Origin: Epiperipatus broadwayi | Taxonomy: Eukaryota; Onychophora; Udeonychophora; Euonychophora; Peripatidae | Length of the DNA: 64,000 bases | Direction: 5' to 3' | Assembly: GCA_028023455.1 (NCBI GenBank) | Contig: JAQFVV010006245.1 | Coordinates: forward strand, 7,979,154-8,043,153 | In this document: piece by piece, positions 12,772-23,969 of the stretch | Layout of the letters: every line of letters begins with the position of its first letter | How positions within the stretch are numbered: the first letter of the stretch is position 1 | Translations under genes and position numbers: made by a program | Notes under the pieces: generated by a model | The model's database searches: none | What the model was told of the DNA's origin: nothing | What the model saw: the letters and a program-made list of their open reading frames with translations, nothing else

Positions 12772-13029
12772 TCATTCTGGTTTTAAGAATTGCCCTAGGT
12801 TTCCTATAATATAAGGACAGTCTTTTTTGCTGCAGCTTACAGCATAGACCACATTGGGCTGTTCCAGTGGTAAAATTTTATCCTTTGTATTGCTAATGAG
12901 TTTGTTTAAATTTATAGAAGTTCTGAATCTGATAATAAATTTGTCTGAACATATTTGTGCTATTTTATTAGCCTTATGTGATAGATATGGCAGAACAATC
13001 AAGTTTTTATTATTTTTACCACCAGCCAT
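12772..13029 (-). pseudogene. Penelope-like GIY-YIG endonuclease fragment
   Basis: An 85-codon open stretch carries the typical run-up of Penelope-like elements (VLPYLSHKANKIAQIC, FRTSINLNKLISNTKDK) followed by NVVYAVSCSKKDCPYIIGN. This corresponds to the VY-I-C--C---YIG core of the GIY-YIG nuclease, with the first Tyr of VVY and the second Tyr of YIIG recognisable. The YIG glycine is shifted by an inserted Ile, and the frame ends 8 codons later, so Arg and Glu catalytic residues are absent. The reverse-transcriptase part is not present in this window. The inverted partner at about 13770-14010 (+) encodes the same stretch with more damage. Confidence 0.7.
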
Positions 13030-13769
13030 TTTATTAATAATTTTGGTTCTGAATTACTCTATATATCTATGTATGTGCATTCTATAATAACCTGTATTTA
13101 TCAAGTTAGCTATGTAATGTTGAATGTTCTCAGTTCTATCAGCTGTGTACTGTCATAGGTAATAATTGGGGCATAAGAAGTTTTTAAACCCTAAAAAATT
13201 TATGAGATGTTGGCTCCTTAGATTTTATATCTATGTATCTTCTGATGTGGCCAAAATGGGGAGGGGGTATAACAATTTTGTGTTGGAATGCATTTTGTGT
13301 CTGCTTTAATTTTAAATTCAGATATTGAAATAGATTATCTTCCAAGTCAACTGTTCAATTCAAACCTTATTTGTTTTCAAATCTCTGAGCATGTGGTTAA
13401 TTGTGCATCTCAAAGTACAATTAACCATATGCTCCTAGATTTGAACACAAATTCAGGACTGTTGATCTTGAAGATAATAATCTAATTCACTATCCGGATT
13501 TAAAATTAAAGCAGACACACAATGCACTTGAATACAAAATGGTTATAACCCCCTCCCCCTATATCAGAGGATATATAGATATAAAATATAAAGGGTCAAT
13601 GTCTCATAAATAAGTGGGACTTAAAAACTTTTTTATACCACAATTATTACTTATGTCAATGTGAAAGTAATACAACTGAGAATGTTTAACAGTACATAGC
13701 TGATTTAATAAATGCAGATTATTATAGAATTTACATACAAAGATGTATATAGCTATTCAAAATCAAAAT

Positions 13770-14010
13770 TATTTATAAAATGTTTGATGGTAGAAATAAT
13801 AAAAACTGGATTGCTGTTTCATATCTATCACATAGGCTAATAAAATAGCACAATTATGCTTTGACAAATTTAATATCAGATTCAGAACTCCTATAAATTT
13901 ATCCAAACTCATTAACAATACAAAAAATAAAATGTTAACATTGGACTGTCCATATATACATTATGGGTAAACTAGGGCAAATTGTAGAACCAGAATGACT
14001 CAACACTCAT
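13770..14010 (+). pseudogene. Inverted partner of the Penelope-like GIY-YIG fragment
   Basis: Plus-strand sequence equivalent to the minus-strand fragment at 12772-13029, with frame breaks. Shared landmarks are ATATCTATCACATAGGCTAA and TCAGATTCAGAACTCCTATA. It forms the right arm of the fold-back. Confidence 0.6.
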
Positions 14011-14578
14011 TAATGTACAAGAAAGCTTAGATTAAGTTTGAAACATCTAATTCATTCATCTTTCTTAATCATGAGAAAGAACATTGCCATAGCTGTGATC
14101 TGAATGCTGTTAAAGCCATAGGTGAAGAGAGAAACAATCACAAACATAAAATAAAAGAGGCATGGGACATTATGCAAAATGAATATGTAATGAATCAAAA
14201 AAGTAATAGTAATCAAATCAGCAAAAAATTAATGTTCTCAGCAGACTGACCATGAATATGAAGTGAAAATATTGAAAGTATACTCAATACAATTATATTA
14301 TTAAATTTTTTTATTTAAACTCTGTATAAGTATTATTTTACATTAATATCAAAAATGGCAGACTATGGAAATATAATTTTATTGATTATGCAAATATAAG
14401 AGAAATTAAATTATTTATATTTTTGTTCTTGTAAATAAATTAATTGTTATTAATTAAAAGTGTTGTTCTCATCGAGTTCTCACTTGACAGACAAGTATTT
14501 TATTTTGATATCTAGATATTTTGATTTAGCAGTTCTGATAAAATTAATTTAAACAATTAACTCTTAAAATAATAATAT

Positions 14579-16601
14579 TGTTACTGTGCGGTCTATCTAT
14601 CTTTAACCATCCGTACATTCCTAAAAGAGATCGAGAGCTCCGAAACAAACATGACATAGCGTAAAGCTTTATTTATTTTCTTATATCGGTAATTATTCAC
14701 TATCAATACAAGGGGGCGCCAGACACGATGATTTAATTATTATTTAACTTCTCGCATCACCTTACGTCATGTCAAAACGATTTCGAAGTCTAATCCCGCC
14801 CACAAGCTCCAACTCCTAGCATGGACCAATAGGGTCACTCAGGGCCACGATGTAATTGATTCAGCAATTACTCCTTACGTAAAAGACGCACTGTACACTA
14901 ATGGGAAGGAAGTTTTATTTATTAACTGAGTGAGCCTACTGGACTTAACTATTGGTTGTTGGCGACCAATCGACTGTTCGTTCATCCCTCCCAAACAATT
15001 CGACTTCTTAGATCATCCCCCCTATGAATTACTTTCAATATTAGCATTAAACATTTATTTATATTTTATTATAGGCCCGCCCAATTCTTAACCTATCTTA
15101 ACTAAGAGTAAATAATAAACATCATGACTTACGGCACGATGTTGGCAAAAGACATTTTAAAAAGAAACAAATGGTTAAGTAAACAAATATAAATCTAAAT
15201 TAGTGTAATTAAATGATAACTTTATTGATGATCAAAAGAAGAAATAAAATAAGGATTTAATTGTACGAAAAGATTTGAGAAATGCTCGACTTGTTTATAT
15301 ACTGAACAAATTTATTGAATATAAAAAAAACAATATTAATTCAAAATTTATTTGCACACGCACACACACGCCTTCACGCACTCGCACAGAAAGAAATATA
15401 TTATACATAATATAATATGGAATACAAATTTCATTTTATATCTTAAAAGTAATTGCGATGGCTTATTAGATAATAATTAAGGTCAAAGTTCATGTTTTGG
15501 AAAAGTCCTAAGATTAAATTTGATTTTATGAATGTTGAGGTTACACAAAGATAAGTTACAATAATAGGTTAAATATTACGGAATCTTTTATGATTTAATT
15601 TACGCAAGTGTAAGTTAGTTAACTATGAGATTGCCTTTTTAAGAGTTTACGAATGGAGTGAATGAAACATAAAGTAAAATAAATTGTTACCTAGGATTTG
15701 GATTTCGACTTCCGCTGCTTCGAATGAAATGAGGATTTGAACATGGGATATGGCATCTTCATAATGAAGTTATTCAAAGTTGAGCATAGCGTGGTCTGGA
15801 CGATTCTGGTATTTCTCGGAACATTATTATTTGATCGGAGCATTAATTTCAAATGGAGATGTCGTTAAATATTCATAGCTTCGGAGATATTTGGTGGCGG
15901 AGCGTCGATCAATCACTGACGGGTTTCCTAGCCCATCATGATAATCGACGCTCTCAGTATTAATTTCACAACGATCATCTTGAATACGATACGGCGAACG
16001 AAGATATTATTTTATATCAAGCTATATCAAGTAAACTATATTGAATATATCAAGCAGCACGTTAAGCAAAACATATTAAGCAACAATATCGAGCCAAAAA
16101 TTGAATAGATTTTTCGGATATTTATATGAGATGGACTTACTTAGGACCAATCTCCCCCGAGTTCCATATTTTTAGAGTTGTCGTTCGGTCCTCCGTGTAA
16201 TGTTCACTCAATCCTTGTGCTTAAGGCAATTTTAGGCAACTCATGTTGCAATCTCAGTTAACAACTTTCTATTCATTCACACTTTGAGTGCTAGTGTGTG
16301 CGTGTCTTACAAGAACAATATAATTTACATTAACTTAGAAGTCGAGCATTTAATCTTTTCTCAAAATCATTTCTATAAGTTTTACTTTTACTATAATTAT
16401 AATTAAAAGAAACCCTTTTTAAAACCCGTGGCATACAAGTGGAATATCTATTAAATTATAATGGCATATTAATTTTCTTTTATTATATTTTTAGAGAATG
16501 TTAATTTATTAATTTATACGAAAGCCTTGACTATTTAATGAGACAATTATTATCTTTATTTTTACTCGGTTTTAAACCCTATGTAACGCTATTCCGTTAC
16601 A
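14579..16601 (+). mobile_element. Possible solo LTR (about 2.0 kb)
   Basis: The block is visibly richer in G+C and CpG than its surroundings and lacks open frames. It starts TGTTACTGTGCGG and ends ATTCCGTTACA, so TGTTAC...GTTACA fits LTR-like TG...CA ends. ATAT (14575-14578 and 16602-16605) could be the target duplication, but in such AT-rich DNA that is weak. CCAAT-type boxes occur at 14827 and 14964. A second block at 29813-31995 has the same kind of ends. Its end, read on the minus strand (ATGTAAC...CGTTACA), resembles the end here. A non-autonomous DNA element is an alternative. Confidence 0.45.
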
Positions 16602-17266
16602 ATATATATGTGAAGTGAATGGTGATTAGGAAATATAAGTGGATCTGAGTTGAGATTTGTACCTAATATAAGCTTCAGTCTGATATAGCCAGGGATATAT
16701 GAAAATATGATTAAATTTTAAATTATAGTCATTCTGTACATAGTTTCTTTCTGGTCTTTGAGTAAACATATGCTCATCCTCATAGAATAAAAAACGGCTA
16801 AGTAGTCCTGAAATTCTGTTACATTTGGGGCCAGCTTTGGATAATCTCAATCCAATACAAAGTTCAATATCAAAATATTTATATTATTCAAAAAACTTTT
16901 ATATATGTATATCTTTGTAATTTTTTTATAAGTTGTAACTATTGATTAAAAAAAAGAAATTAACTAATTAAATGTATAAGTTACAAATAAGTAATACTTG
17001 ATCTGATAAGAAATATGATTAACAATATGCATTTTTGGAGGGTGGTGGAGCTCAATAAATGAATCTGAAAGTATCAGTTGCCAGTGATAATTGTAAAATA
17101 AAATTAATAAAAAATAATAATTAGGCAAACAAATAATTAAGTAATAGCAAGGGAATAAAAATAAAATATGTACAGGGCAATAATAGAGAAGAGCTACAGA
17201 ATAGAAAGAAGGATGAGCCCTCTTAATTACAAATAAATAAAACAAAGAAGCATTTTTATATATAAA
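16602..17266. other. Intron 2 spacer
   Basis: AT-rich, with no supported feature. A 74-codon minus-strand frame (16626-16850) matches nothing I recognise. Confidence 0.45.
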
Positions 17267-17318
17267 AATAATAATGGCGATGATGATGATAATGATAATA
17301 ATAGTAATAATAATAATT
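17267..17318. repeat. (GAT/AAT)n trinucleotide tract
   Basis: Imperfect ATG/AAT/AGT units on the plus strand, directly before the LINE fragment at 17320. Structurally it matches the tracts at 37955-38064 and 40986-41114. Confidence 0.9.
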
Positions 17319-17319
17319 T

Positions 17320-18490
17320 TCATGCATAGAAACTAATAAATATAATTACCACACTAAACAAATTCACCAAGCTTAAACACTTACTCCAAATCACTCCAAC
17401 AGAAAAACCACTCCAAGCAGGTTCATATATCTCTTCTATCATATATCAATGCAAAACCACATTAAATATACCAGAACAATACATGCACAAGTATTCCTAC
17501 TGGGACATCTATGACCTGATACAGAAAGAAACTAACATCAATGACCACTAACCATTGCTGGGAATAAATAACCAGAGATTGCTCAAGGGGTTTAAAAATG
17601 GGTTTTAGAACCCAAGTTCTTCAACCCTATAATAAAAATGAACATTACTGCCAGACCAACAACTCATTTTCTTCACCATGGAAGAATATACATATATCCA
17701 TAGACCCCTTTTGTGGGTTATTCCACTGAGCAGAGGAGAATTGCACCACCTTGTCTTCCGGTGTTTGGCAATAGACCAAATATGAAAAATAATATGTAGT
17801 CCCTACAGAAAACCTAACACCACAATTGCCCAGATATTGCAGTCTACCAAGGTAAACCACCACTAAGCATTGGGGCAGCCACCTTTCTCCTCTGTGCATA
17901 TTAATGCACAAGGTGTACTTTCCTAATGGGTAATAAAATCAGGCACCAACCATTTATGTTTAATAATAAACTAGCACAGATATGAAATAGAGACAAAATA
18001 TTAACTAACCCACATTTATATGCAGCAACTTAGTGATCACTGAAACAGCAGTCCATATTATAGGTACAACTTGTAAAAAAAAGAGAAAAGTACCACAAGC
18101 CAAGTACTTGGAAGACAAGAAAAGTAAATTCATAAGCAAACAAAACCTTTTAATTTGGACATACCTAAACCAAAATCTTTGTCAGCTCATGAATGTTATA
18201 CATGTGATAAAATAAAAATGGAAATTCTTTGACATAAACACTCTAGTGTATTAATTTGTGCAATTATTATAGCCTAAAACATGTAATTATCTGAAGTATG
18301 TAATCTCTTACATTAATCAATTTAATTAAAACTAAATATTGTCATTAAAAAGTGATTCAAAAATGTATTCTCTAATGTTAAAAATAGAATCTCAATGTAA
18401 AAATTCTGCATTGTCAAAAAACAACAAAAACACAAAATGTAAAATTAATGAAAAATCTGTTGAATAAATAAAGTGCCTTTTTGAAACATA
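17320..18490 (+). pseudogene. APE-LINE 3' fragment (copy C)
   Basis: In broken plus-strand frames this fragment aligns with the C-terminal part of the two antisense LINEs near 35-41 kb. Shared features are the linker 'KYSYWDIYDLI' (compare KYTTYWDIYNIL and KYKYWEVYQLL), then 'INNQRLLKGFKNG', then the zinc-knuckle region where 'RGELHHLVFRCLAI' stands in for E-TQDHFLRSCRAL, and 'YRKPNTTIAQI'. Several stops and shifts break it. Both ends touch trinucleotide repeats (17267-17318 and 18494-18526). The clearest homology is 17340-17880; the rest is assigned by position. Confidence 0.6.
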
Positions 18491-18493
18491 ATT

Positions 18494-18526
18494 ATCATCA
18501 TCATAATAATAATAATAATAATAATA
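18494..18526. repeat. (ATC)3(AAT)n tail of LINE copy C
   Basis: Three ATC units then AAT units, on the same strand and at the expected 3' end of the LINE fragment. The units resemble the tail of copy A read on its own strand. Confidence 0.85.
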
Positions 18527-19780
18527 TAGGTGGCACTACCATCAGAGAAGGAAACATGCCAAATACATCATTCTAAGAGAAAAGTCTCAAGGAACTTTAT
18601 TCACAAAACAGAAACCTGTTCAAAAAATATCTAGAACCAAAAGAACAATAGTTCCAACTAACACATGGGAGTTTACTCCAGAAAGGTAAGTATAAAAAAT
18701 AAACTTATTAGAAATTAAAATTCCAAATTATAACAGCAATATGGTATCAGAAAAAAAAGATAACACTCTATAAATCATTAACAATGTACAAAGCACAAGA
18801 AACCCAGAAAAAACATATGCAGATGTTACTAAATTAAAGTACAAATCAAAAAAATAAAAAAAACAATCCAACCTTTATGCAGACCCCAAAAAATCAAAAA
18901 AAATCAAATGGAGATTAATGCATTAGATCTCAATAGCAATGATAACCTTGAGTCCATCAGTCACGTGGACACAGCAAGAGTTACAAATAATTAACACAGA
19001 TTTTGCAGCACAATCCCAATAAAACTTTAAATTTTTTTTTAAATTTATCTCACAAAAGTTGATAGTAATAGCCCACCAGACAAATTTTTAAACCTATATT
19101 AATTCCCAAGAAAACTATTGTATGAGGAAATAATACAAAACAGAATATAGGAATCGATATTAAGTATTGGAGGGCACCCCAACTAGAGATACTTAGTCCT
19201 AGAATTTTTTAATAACTATCAAAAGACATCATTTCAAAACCTGATAAAAACTCTTAAGAAATTATGCCCTGATAACTGTCGATAAAAATCCTCAGAATTA
19301 TATCACTGTAATCATCAGAAATACATTCTTTGGATATAACATTCAAGATTTTCAAAGTATAATGCAACAATACAGTAAAATAATCTACTTGAAACCAATA
19401 TACCTAAGTGACAAGCCTACACCAGTTTATAGCAATAGCTTCCACTTTAAAATCAAATTACATCACAACGGAACACCAGACAGTATACCAAACACAGGTA
19501 ATTGATCAAAACACTGTGTTAAACATATATATAAAAGGAAAAAAAGCTTCAATGCTTTTCATGTGGAAAACATAAACACCTAAAAATAAAAAGAAAAAAA
19601 CATTGAGAACCACACAAATACAAATTACCAGGAAACAACAAAAAGCATAGAACAGACAATGAAATCCTCTCAGCATACAGAAACTTACAATCAGAAAACA
19701 AAAAATCATTACCCATAAAAGTAGAATATAGGCAAAGATATAACAATTAGAGAAACACTAAATTTTAATTATGCTTATTT
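18527..19780 (+). pseudogene. Possible LINE 5'/ORF1 remnant
   Basis: A-rich, C-containing, T-poor plus-strand sequence beginning right after the (AAT)n tract. Short readable pieces such as 'NPEKTYADVTKLKYK' (near 18800-18845) look like the variable ORF1 (gag-like) of LINEs. No domain is secure and stops are frequent. It may belong to the same LINE lineage as copies A-C, a guess from position and composition. Confidence 0.3.
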
Positions 19781-21189
19781 TTAATTATTTAAAATAACTA
19801 AATCCTTTATATATATATATATATATTTTAAAGTTTTCTTTAGACGTAAGATTAAGTTGAAACTGAATGATTATTTTAAAACTAAATTTCAATTATTACA
19901 ATTATTAAAGTGATTTTTAAAAATAATTTAGGGAAAACAAATAAATTAAGAAACAATTTATAAGTTCTTTTTTTTCAAATGTTTAAATATATAAACTATT
20001 ATGGTGTCTCGGAAATAAAATATTTAAAATATTCAAAGCATCTCGTGATATCAGATGCACTAAATTAAATCAAGTGCTAAAATATAAGTATTAAAAGTAA
20101 GCTAATATAAAAGATAAATACATAAGTACATAAAATTATCTAAATTAAAATATAAATTGATTAAGATTTTTAAATATAATTGACTTGTTAGTAATGAAAG
20201 TTTAAAAGTTTATCAAATAGTTCATCAAATAAATAAACAGATTATCTTTAAGTTTAAAATATAGCCGACCATATTATTTTTCTAAAAAAATGGAATTACA
20301 TCTATGTATGTTTGTTTTTGAAAAGAGAGCTTTTTGGTGGTCCACTAGCAAACTTTTTCCACTTATTAGTTTTAAATCATAGTTACAATCAGATTATGTT
20401 TCAAGGTAAAGTTGATGTGAAATATTTCTTTTACAGTTGAGAAGCATATCAGTTAACTGTTATGCATATGTTTAATAGTAGCACAGCATTAAATCAAATT
20501 CTGTTAGCACAATTCAACATGATAATGGTTATGGGCTTTATGTTAGAGAAGTGAAGTTCATTTTATGGCAATTAGCAATGTATCTTGATTCTTTCAGTTG
20601 CTGGTAGAGATTCCATGTTAAGGAGACAAAAGTCCAGACCAAAAGACAAAATTATTTTCTGAGCTGCCCTTTTTATATTATCCATTTTTCAAAATACATT
20701 TTTTAAAATTGAAAAGCCAATAATTATTTTAATTAGCCATCTTTACAAAATTTTTTAATTAAGCAAGCCCACATGTTTATTGATAACATTTAGCCATCTT
20801 AATCTCTAAAGTATATTTAACTGACAAATATAAAACAAAGTTTTAAAAAAATCAGTTTTCCAAGAATTTTAATTAATAATAATACAAATTAATTGAGCAA
20901 AATTTTATGAATAATTGTTTAATAAAGCTTTGCTCCTATAACATAATTTTTAAAACAAATTTATTTGAATTATATTTAGTGAAGATCAATTGGTTTGTTT
21001 ATAAAAACTAACTTTAAATTAATTTATTCTTGCTCTAAGCACAGGCCTTATCATTGTGTGTGTGCTTATGTAATACAAACCTATATATAAAAAGAACTTA
21101 ATTCAATATATAAAACATGATCTTGATGCAATTACCAACTACTATATTTTTAAAATAAGTTATAGATTGAGATATATCATTGTCTATCT

Positions 21190-21243
<54 letters not shown>

Positions 21244-21246
21244 TCA

Positions 21247-21288
<42 letters not shown>

Positions 21289-22815
21289 TGACATAAGTCA
21301 TGAATTTATTAAAAATAATGTTAAAATGATAATTTTTTAAAAAGAAAATTAAAGTTTTTTTTTTAAACAAACAAGACTAAATATGAATTCAAAATAGCAT
21401 CAAATTATCAGGCATTAATAATATATATGTAAAGAAATATATGTTATATTTAAAATATTTTATTATAAAATTGTATAATGTAAAACAAAAATTAATGTAA
21501 AATTCCAAAAATTCACATATTCTTTGAGAAAGAAAAGTGGATGATTGGATATTTGGAATTTAAATTTTATTTTTAATATTACTTTGATTTAGAAATAAAA
21601 TGAAGTAAACATTGGAAATATGAAAGAAATGAAAAATTATATAAAATCACTTACAGTTGTGAAAGACTGCTAGAAAGTCTAAATCTAGAAAAATAGTAAA
21701 AGACATTTAAAAAATTGTAAAACCAGATACCCATTAATGTTTTAGTTAAAATTACAATATAAAGCTGATTTAGATATATGAAAGTATATTTTTCCTTTTT
21801 TTTTGCTAATACATACAATTATTTTTTAACATAATCTTGTCATATTAAAGTACATATATATGAAAAAATAGAGTGTTGGTGGAATATATGTATTAGAAAA
21901 ACTTAAAATCTTTCATTAGATGCTACCAGTAATTCTCAATAAATTAGAATTAATGCTACCATTGTATAGCACTGTTTCTAATAAAAGAAGCTTCCTCATT
22001 TTGTTTAATGAATATTATCAAATTCTAAAGTATAAAATTTATTAATATATATTTAAAAAACACAGGATGTTAAGTATTAACTAGCATTAAACTACTTTTA
22101 ATTCAAATCTAGATACTATGAATTATTGTTTTGTGGTACAGTTATTATAGTTTATGTTTAAAACAATAGTATTAATTCTAATTTTTATATTATATGTTTG
22201 ATGGTGTATATTCAAAGTTTTTACAAGTTTATACTTTATGATGATTGTTTCAGCGTTGCAATTTTCATCATTACATTTTTATCTTAATTTTTGTAGTAGA
22301 CTATAGAAAAAATAAAATCAATATTTCTACTTTGTATATGCTAGACAAAATAGTGATGATTCTATTTAATGCCCTGTAATGAATGTACTATTTAACCACC
22401 TCTTTACATTGTAATAAAAAGTAGTACATATATATATATAATAAGATGATTGGTAATGTTATCTACTATAATTTTAAGTATGTAATAAACAATAAGTAAT
22501 TTATTATAGTCTAGTATCAAAAAGTGTTATTGCCAGCTATTGTTCATTTTTAAGTTTACTGTTGCCATTTCAAAATTAATTATAATTAATTCTAATTTCT
22601 CATGATGTATTACTTACGTACATGTTTGAAGCTGTTGTAATCTTTTAGATTATATAAGCTATGCCTTATTTATCATTAAATATGGAAATGTGTAATTATT
22701 TCAACCTTAAAGGTAAATTTAAAGATTGCAGATAAGAAATCACTAAAATTTTGTACGAGAAATATATTATTATTATTAAGATGTTGTTTTAAAAACACTA
22801 ACTTTTCTTTTATAG
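19781..22815. other. SLC4A11-like intron 2, right part
   Basis: AT-rich intronic DNA. Apart from the (TA)n palindrome at 21192-21286, and (TA)n near 19810 and 22430, I see no element boundary or coding block. Confidence 0.5.
21192..21286. repeat. Two (TA)n blocks around AATTCATG
   Basis: (TA)n at 21192-21240 and (AT)n at 21249-21286 are separated by eight bases. ATCATGACATAAGTCATGA follows, so the whole region is nearly self-complementary and could extrude as a cruciform. Confidence 0.9.
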
Positions 22816-22985
22816 GCAGCTTATCCCCCTAATCATTACATTAGAAGAGTTCCTCAGCGCAAAGTTCATATTTTTACACTGTGTCAAATAATGCAGTTAT
22901 TCATGCTGTGTGCCTTTGGTTTTGCACCATTCCCTTATATGAAAATGGTCTTTCCAGTTATTCTTTTTCTTCTGCTACCTATCAG
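22816..22985 (+). CDS. SLC4A11: SLC4A11-like transporter, third exon in window
   Basis: Starting at codon GCA in phase 0, this exon encodes [20 protein letters not shown], then a helix [20 protein letters not shown], then [16 protein letters not shown]. The [16 protein letters not shown] motif and the closing PYMKM-FP-(L/I)-PIR motif are conserved across SLC4 transporters and mark the last membrane helices before the cytoplasmic C-terminus. The acceptor is TTTATAG (ending 22815) and the donor is ATCAG|GTAAAA (22986). The last two bases (AG) are completed to Arg by the first base of the terminal exon. The downstream in-frame reading after the donor is intronic. Confidence 0.92.
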
Positions 22986-23485
22986 GTAAAATATTTAAAA
23001 AAAATGGTTTGGTTAATAAATAATAATGTTAAAAAAACAACAAACAGTAAAGTAAATGTTTGTGTATATCTGTATCTTTAAGGATGCAAAATGCATAATT
23101 GTAATTTCTGATGTAATCACTTAATTTATATAAATAATATTAATATTATTGTTTTCTTTGTAAAATTAAAATAATATTTTATTATCAGGCATATTTACAT
23201 TAGGGATCATGATATATAATGAAAGCTGCGTTTAGTAAAAACCTTTTATTGTGCCTCTATCCTTTGCTGTTTAATGTTATGATACTCTTGGATTGAAATT
23301 CAATTTAACATTTCTGGTATTTGAACATCAGATGATTTTACAAGAAACTTATTATTCAGTTATTTATATTATTGTGTATATAATTCACATATGTTAATCA
23401 GTCTATCTGATTAATAAAATAAATACACAATCAAATGATTTAGTGCCTTGAAATTCATAAGAAATTCAAGCATCAGAAATGATAG
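22986..23485. other. Intron 3 start, nothing recognised
   Basis: AT-rich intronic sequence following the donor at 22986. Confidence 0.5.
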
Positions 23486-23560
23486 GACTGAGCCAAGAAC
23501 CTAGGACCTTCATCTCCTCCATCTGTTATTTTACCACTGCATCAAATCATTCAGAGCCAA
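23486..23560 (-). repeat. tRNA-like (SINE-type) fossil
   Basis: On the minus strand a D-arm-like block (TGATGCAGTGGTAAAATA) is followed after about 30 bases by GGTCCTAGGTTCTTGGCTC, in the position and rough shape of a T-arm/box B. Read as antisense, it has the familiar 'GAACC-GGACCTTC ... TTACCACTG' look. Stems are not conserved, so it is a fossil, not a working tRNA. Confidence 0.4.
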
Positions 23561-23969
23561 TAATGTCTAACATTTAAACTATAGCCATGTTTTGTTGTTT
23601 ATTTGTTACATAGTATTTATGGAATTACTTACCAACAATTTAAAATACTAATGTCTTACATTTGCTGTTTTAAACTCTAATTATGTAAAACAAAATTTTG
23701 GCAGTTAATAATTAGTAAATATAGGAGATCATAATTTAACTTTAAAAGGAGTAAATGGAACTAGAGTCTGAAATAAAAAGAGTTTAAAAACTGATCAAAA
23801 GTTGTTTTTTCTTTATATAAAAGTGATATTTCTCTTAGTGAATTTGATTTTTTTTTAAAAAAAAAACAACTTGTTAGAATCTGGAGCTGAAATTTACAAT
23901 TCGCAAAATTAAATTATGAACTTTGTTTCAAAGAGGCTATAAAATTGTTAGACAACGCAGCAAATAGTA

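Larger units (their letters stand above)
12575..14255. mobile_element. Inverted pair of Penelope-like element fragments
   Basis: Two copies of the same roughly 830-base sequence face each other head-to-head around a centre near 13407. The very centre is palindromic (ATGTGGTTAATTGTGCATCT against GTACAATTAACCATATG). Matching blocks include TTCTGAATCTGATAATAAAT at about 12921-12940 with its reverse complement at about 13870-13890, and GTGTCTGCTTTAATTTTAAA near 13297-13316 with its reverse complement near 13499-13520. The minus-strand arm encodes a GIY-YIG-like stretch, which points to the 3' part of a Penelope-like retroelement. The arms have diverged, so this is an old structure. Confidence 0.75.

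Noticed and set aside
12588-13485. Plus-strand frames of 65-77 codons across the fold-back
   Set aside because: Antisense of the Penelope-like GIY-YIG fragment or of its palindromic centre. The hydrophobic look comes from T-rich antisense sequence.
16740-16830. Minus-strand GAGGATGAGCATATG...CCAGAAAG resembling a pseudo-LTR or ribozyme region
   Set aside because: CUGAUGA is absent and no pairing supports a ribozyme. No second copy in the window defines it as a repeat.
17645-17911. 88-codon minus-strand frame
   Set aside because: It overlaps the plus-strand LINE copy C homology, which aligns with copies A and B. The minus frame has no match.
18490-18530. Regular repeats as a possible CRISPR array (also 37955-38064, 8527-8650)
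   Set aside because: They are simple trinucleotide or tetranucleotide microsatellites without spacers, in an animal genome.
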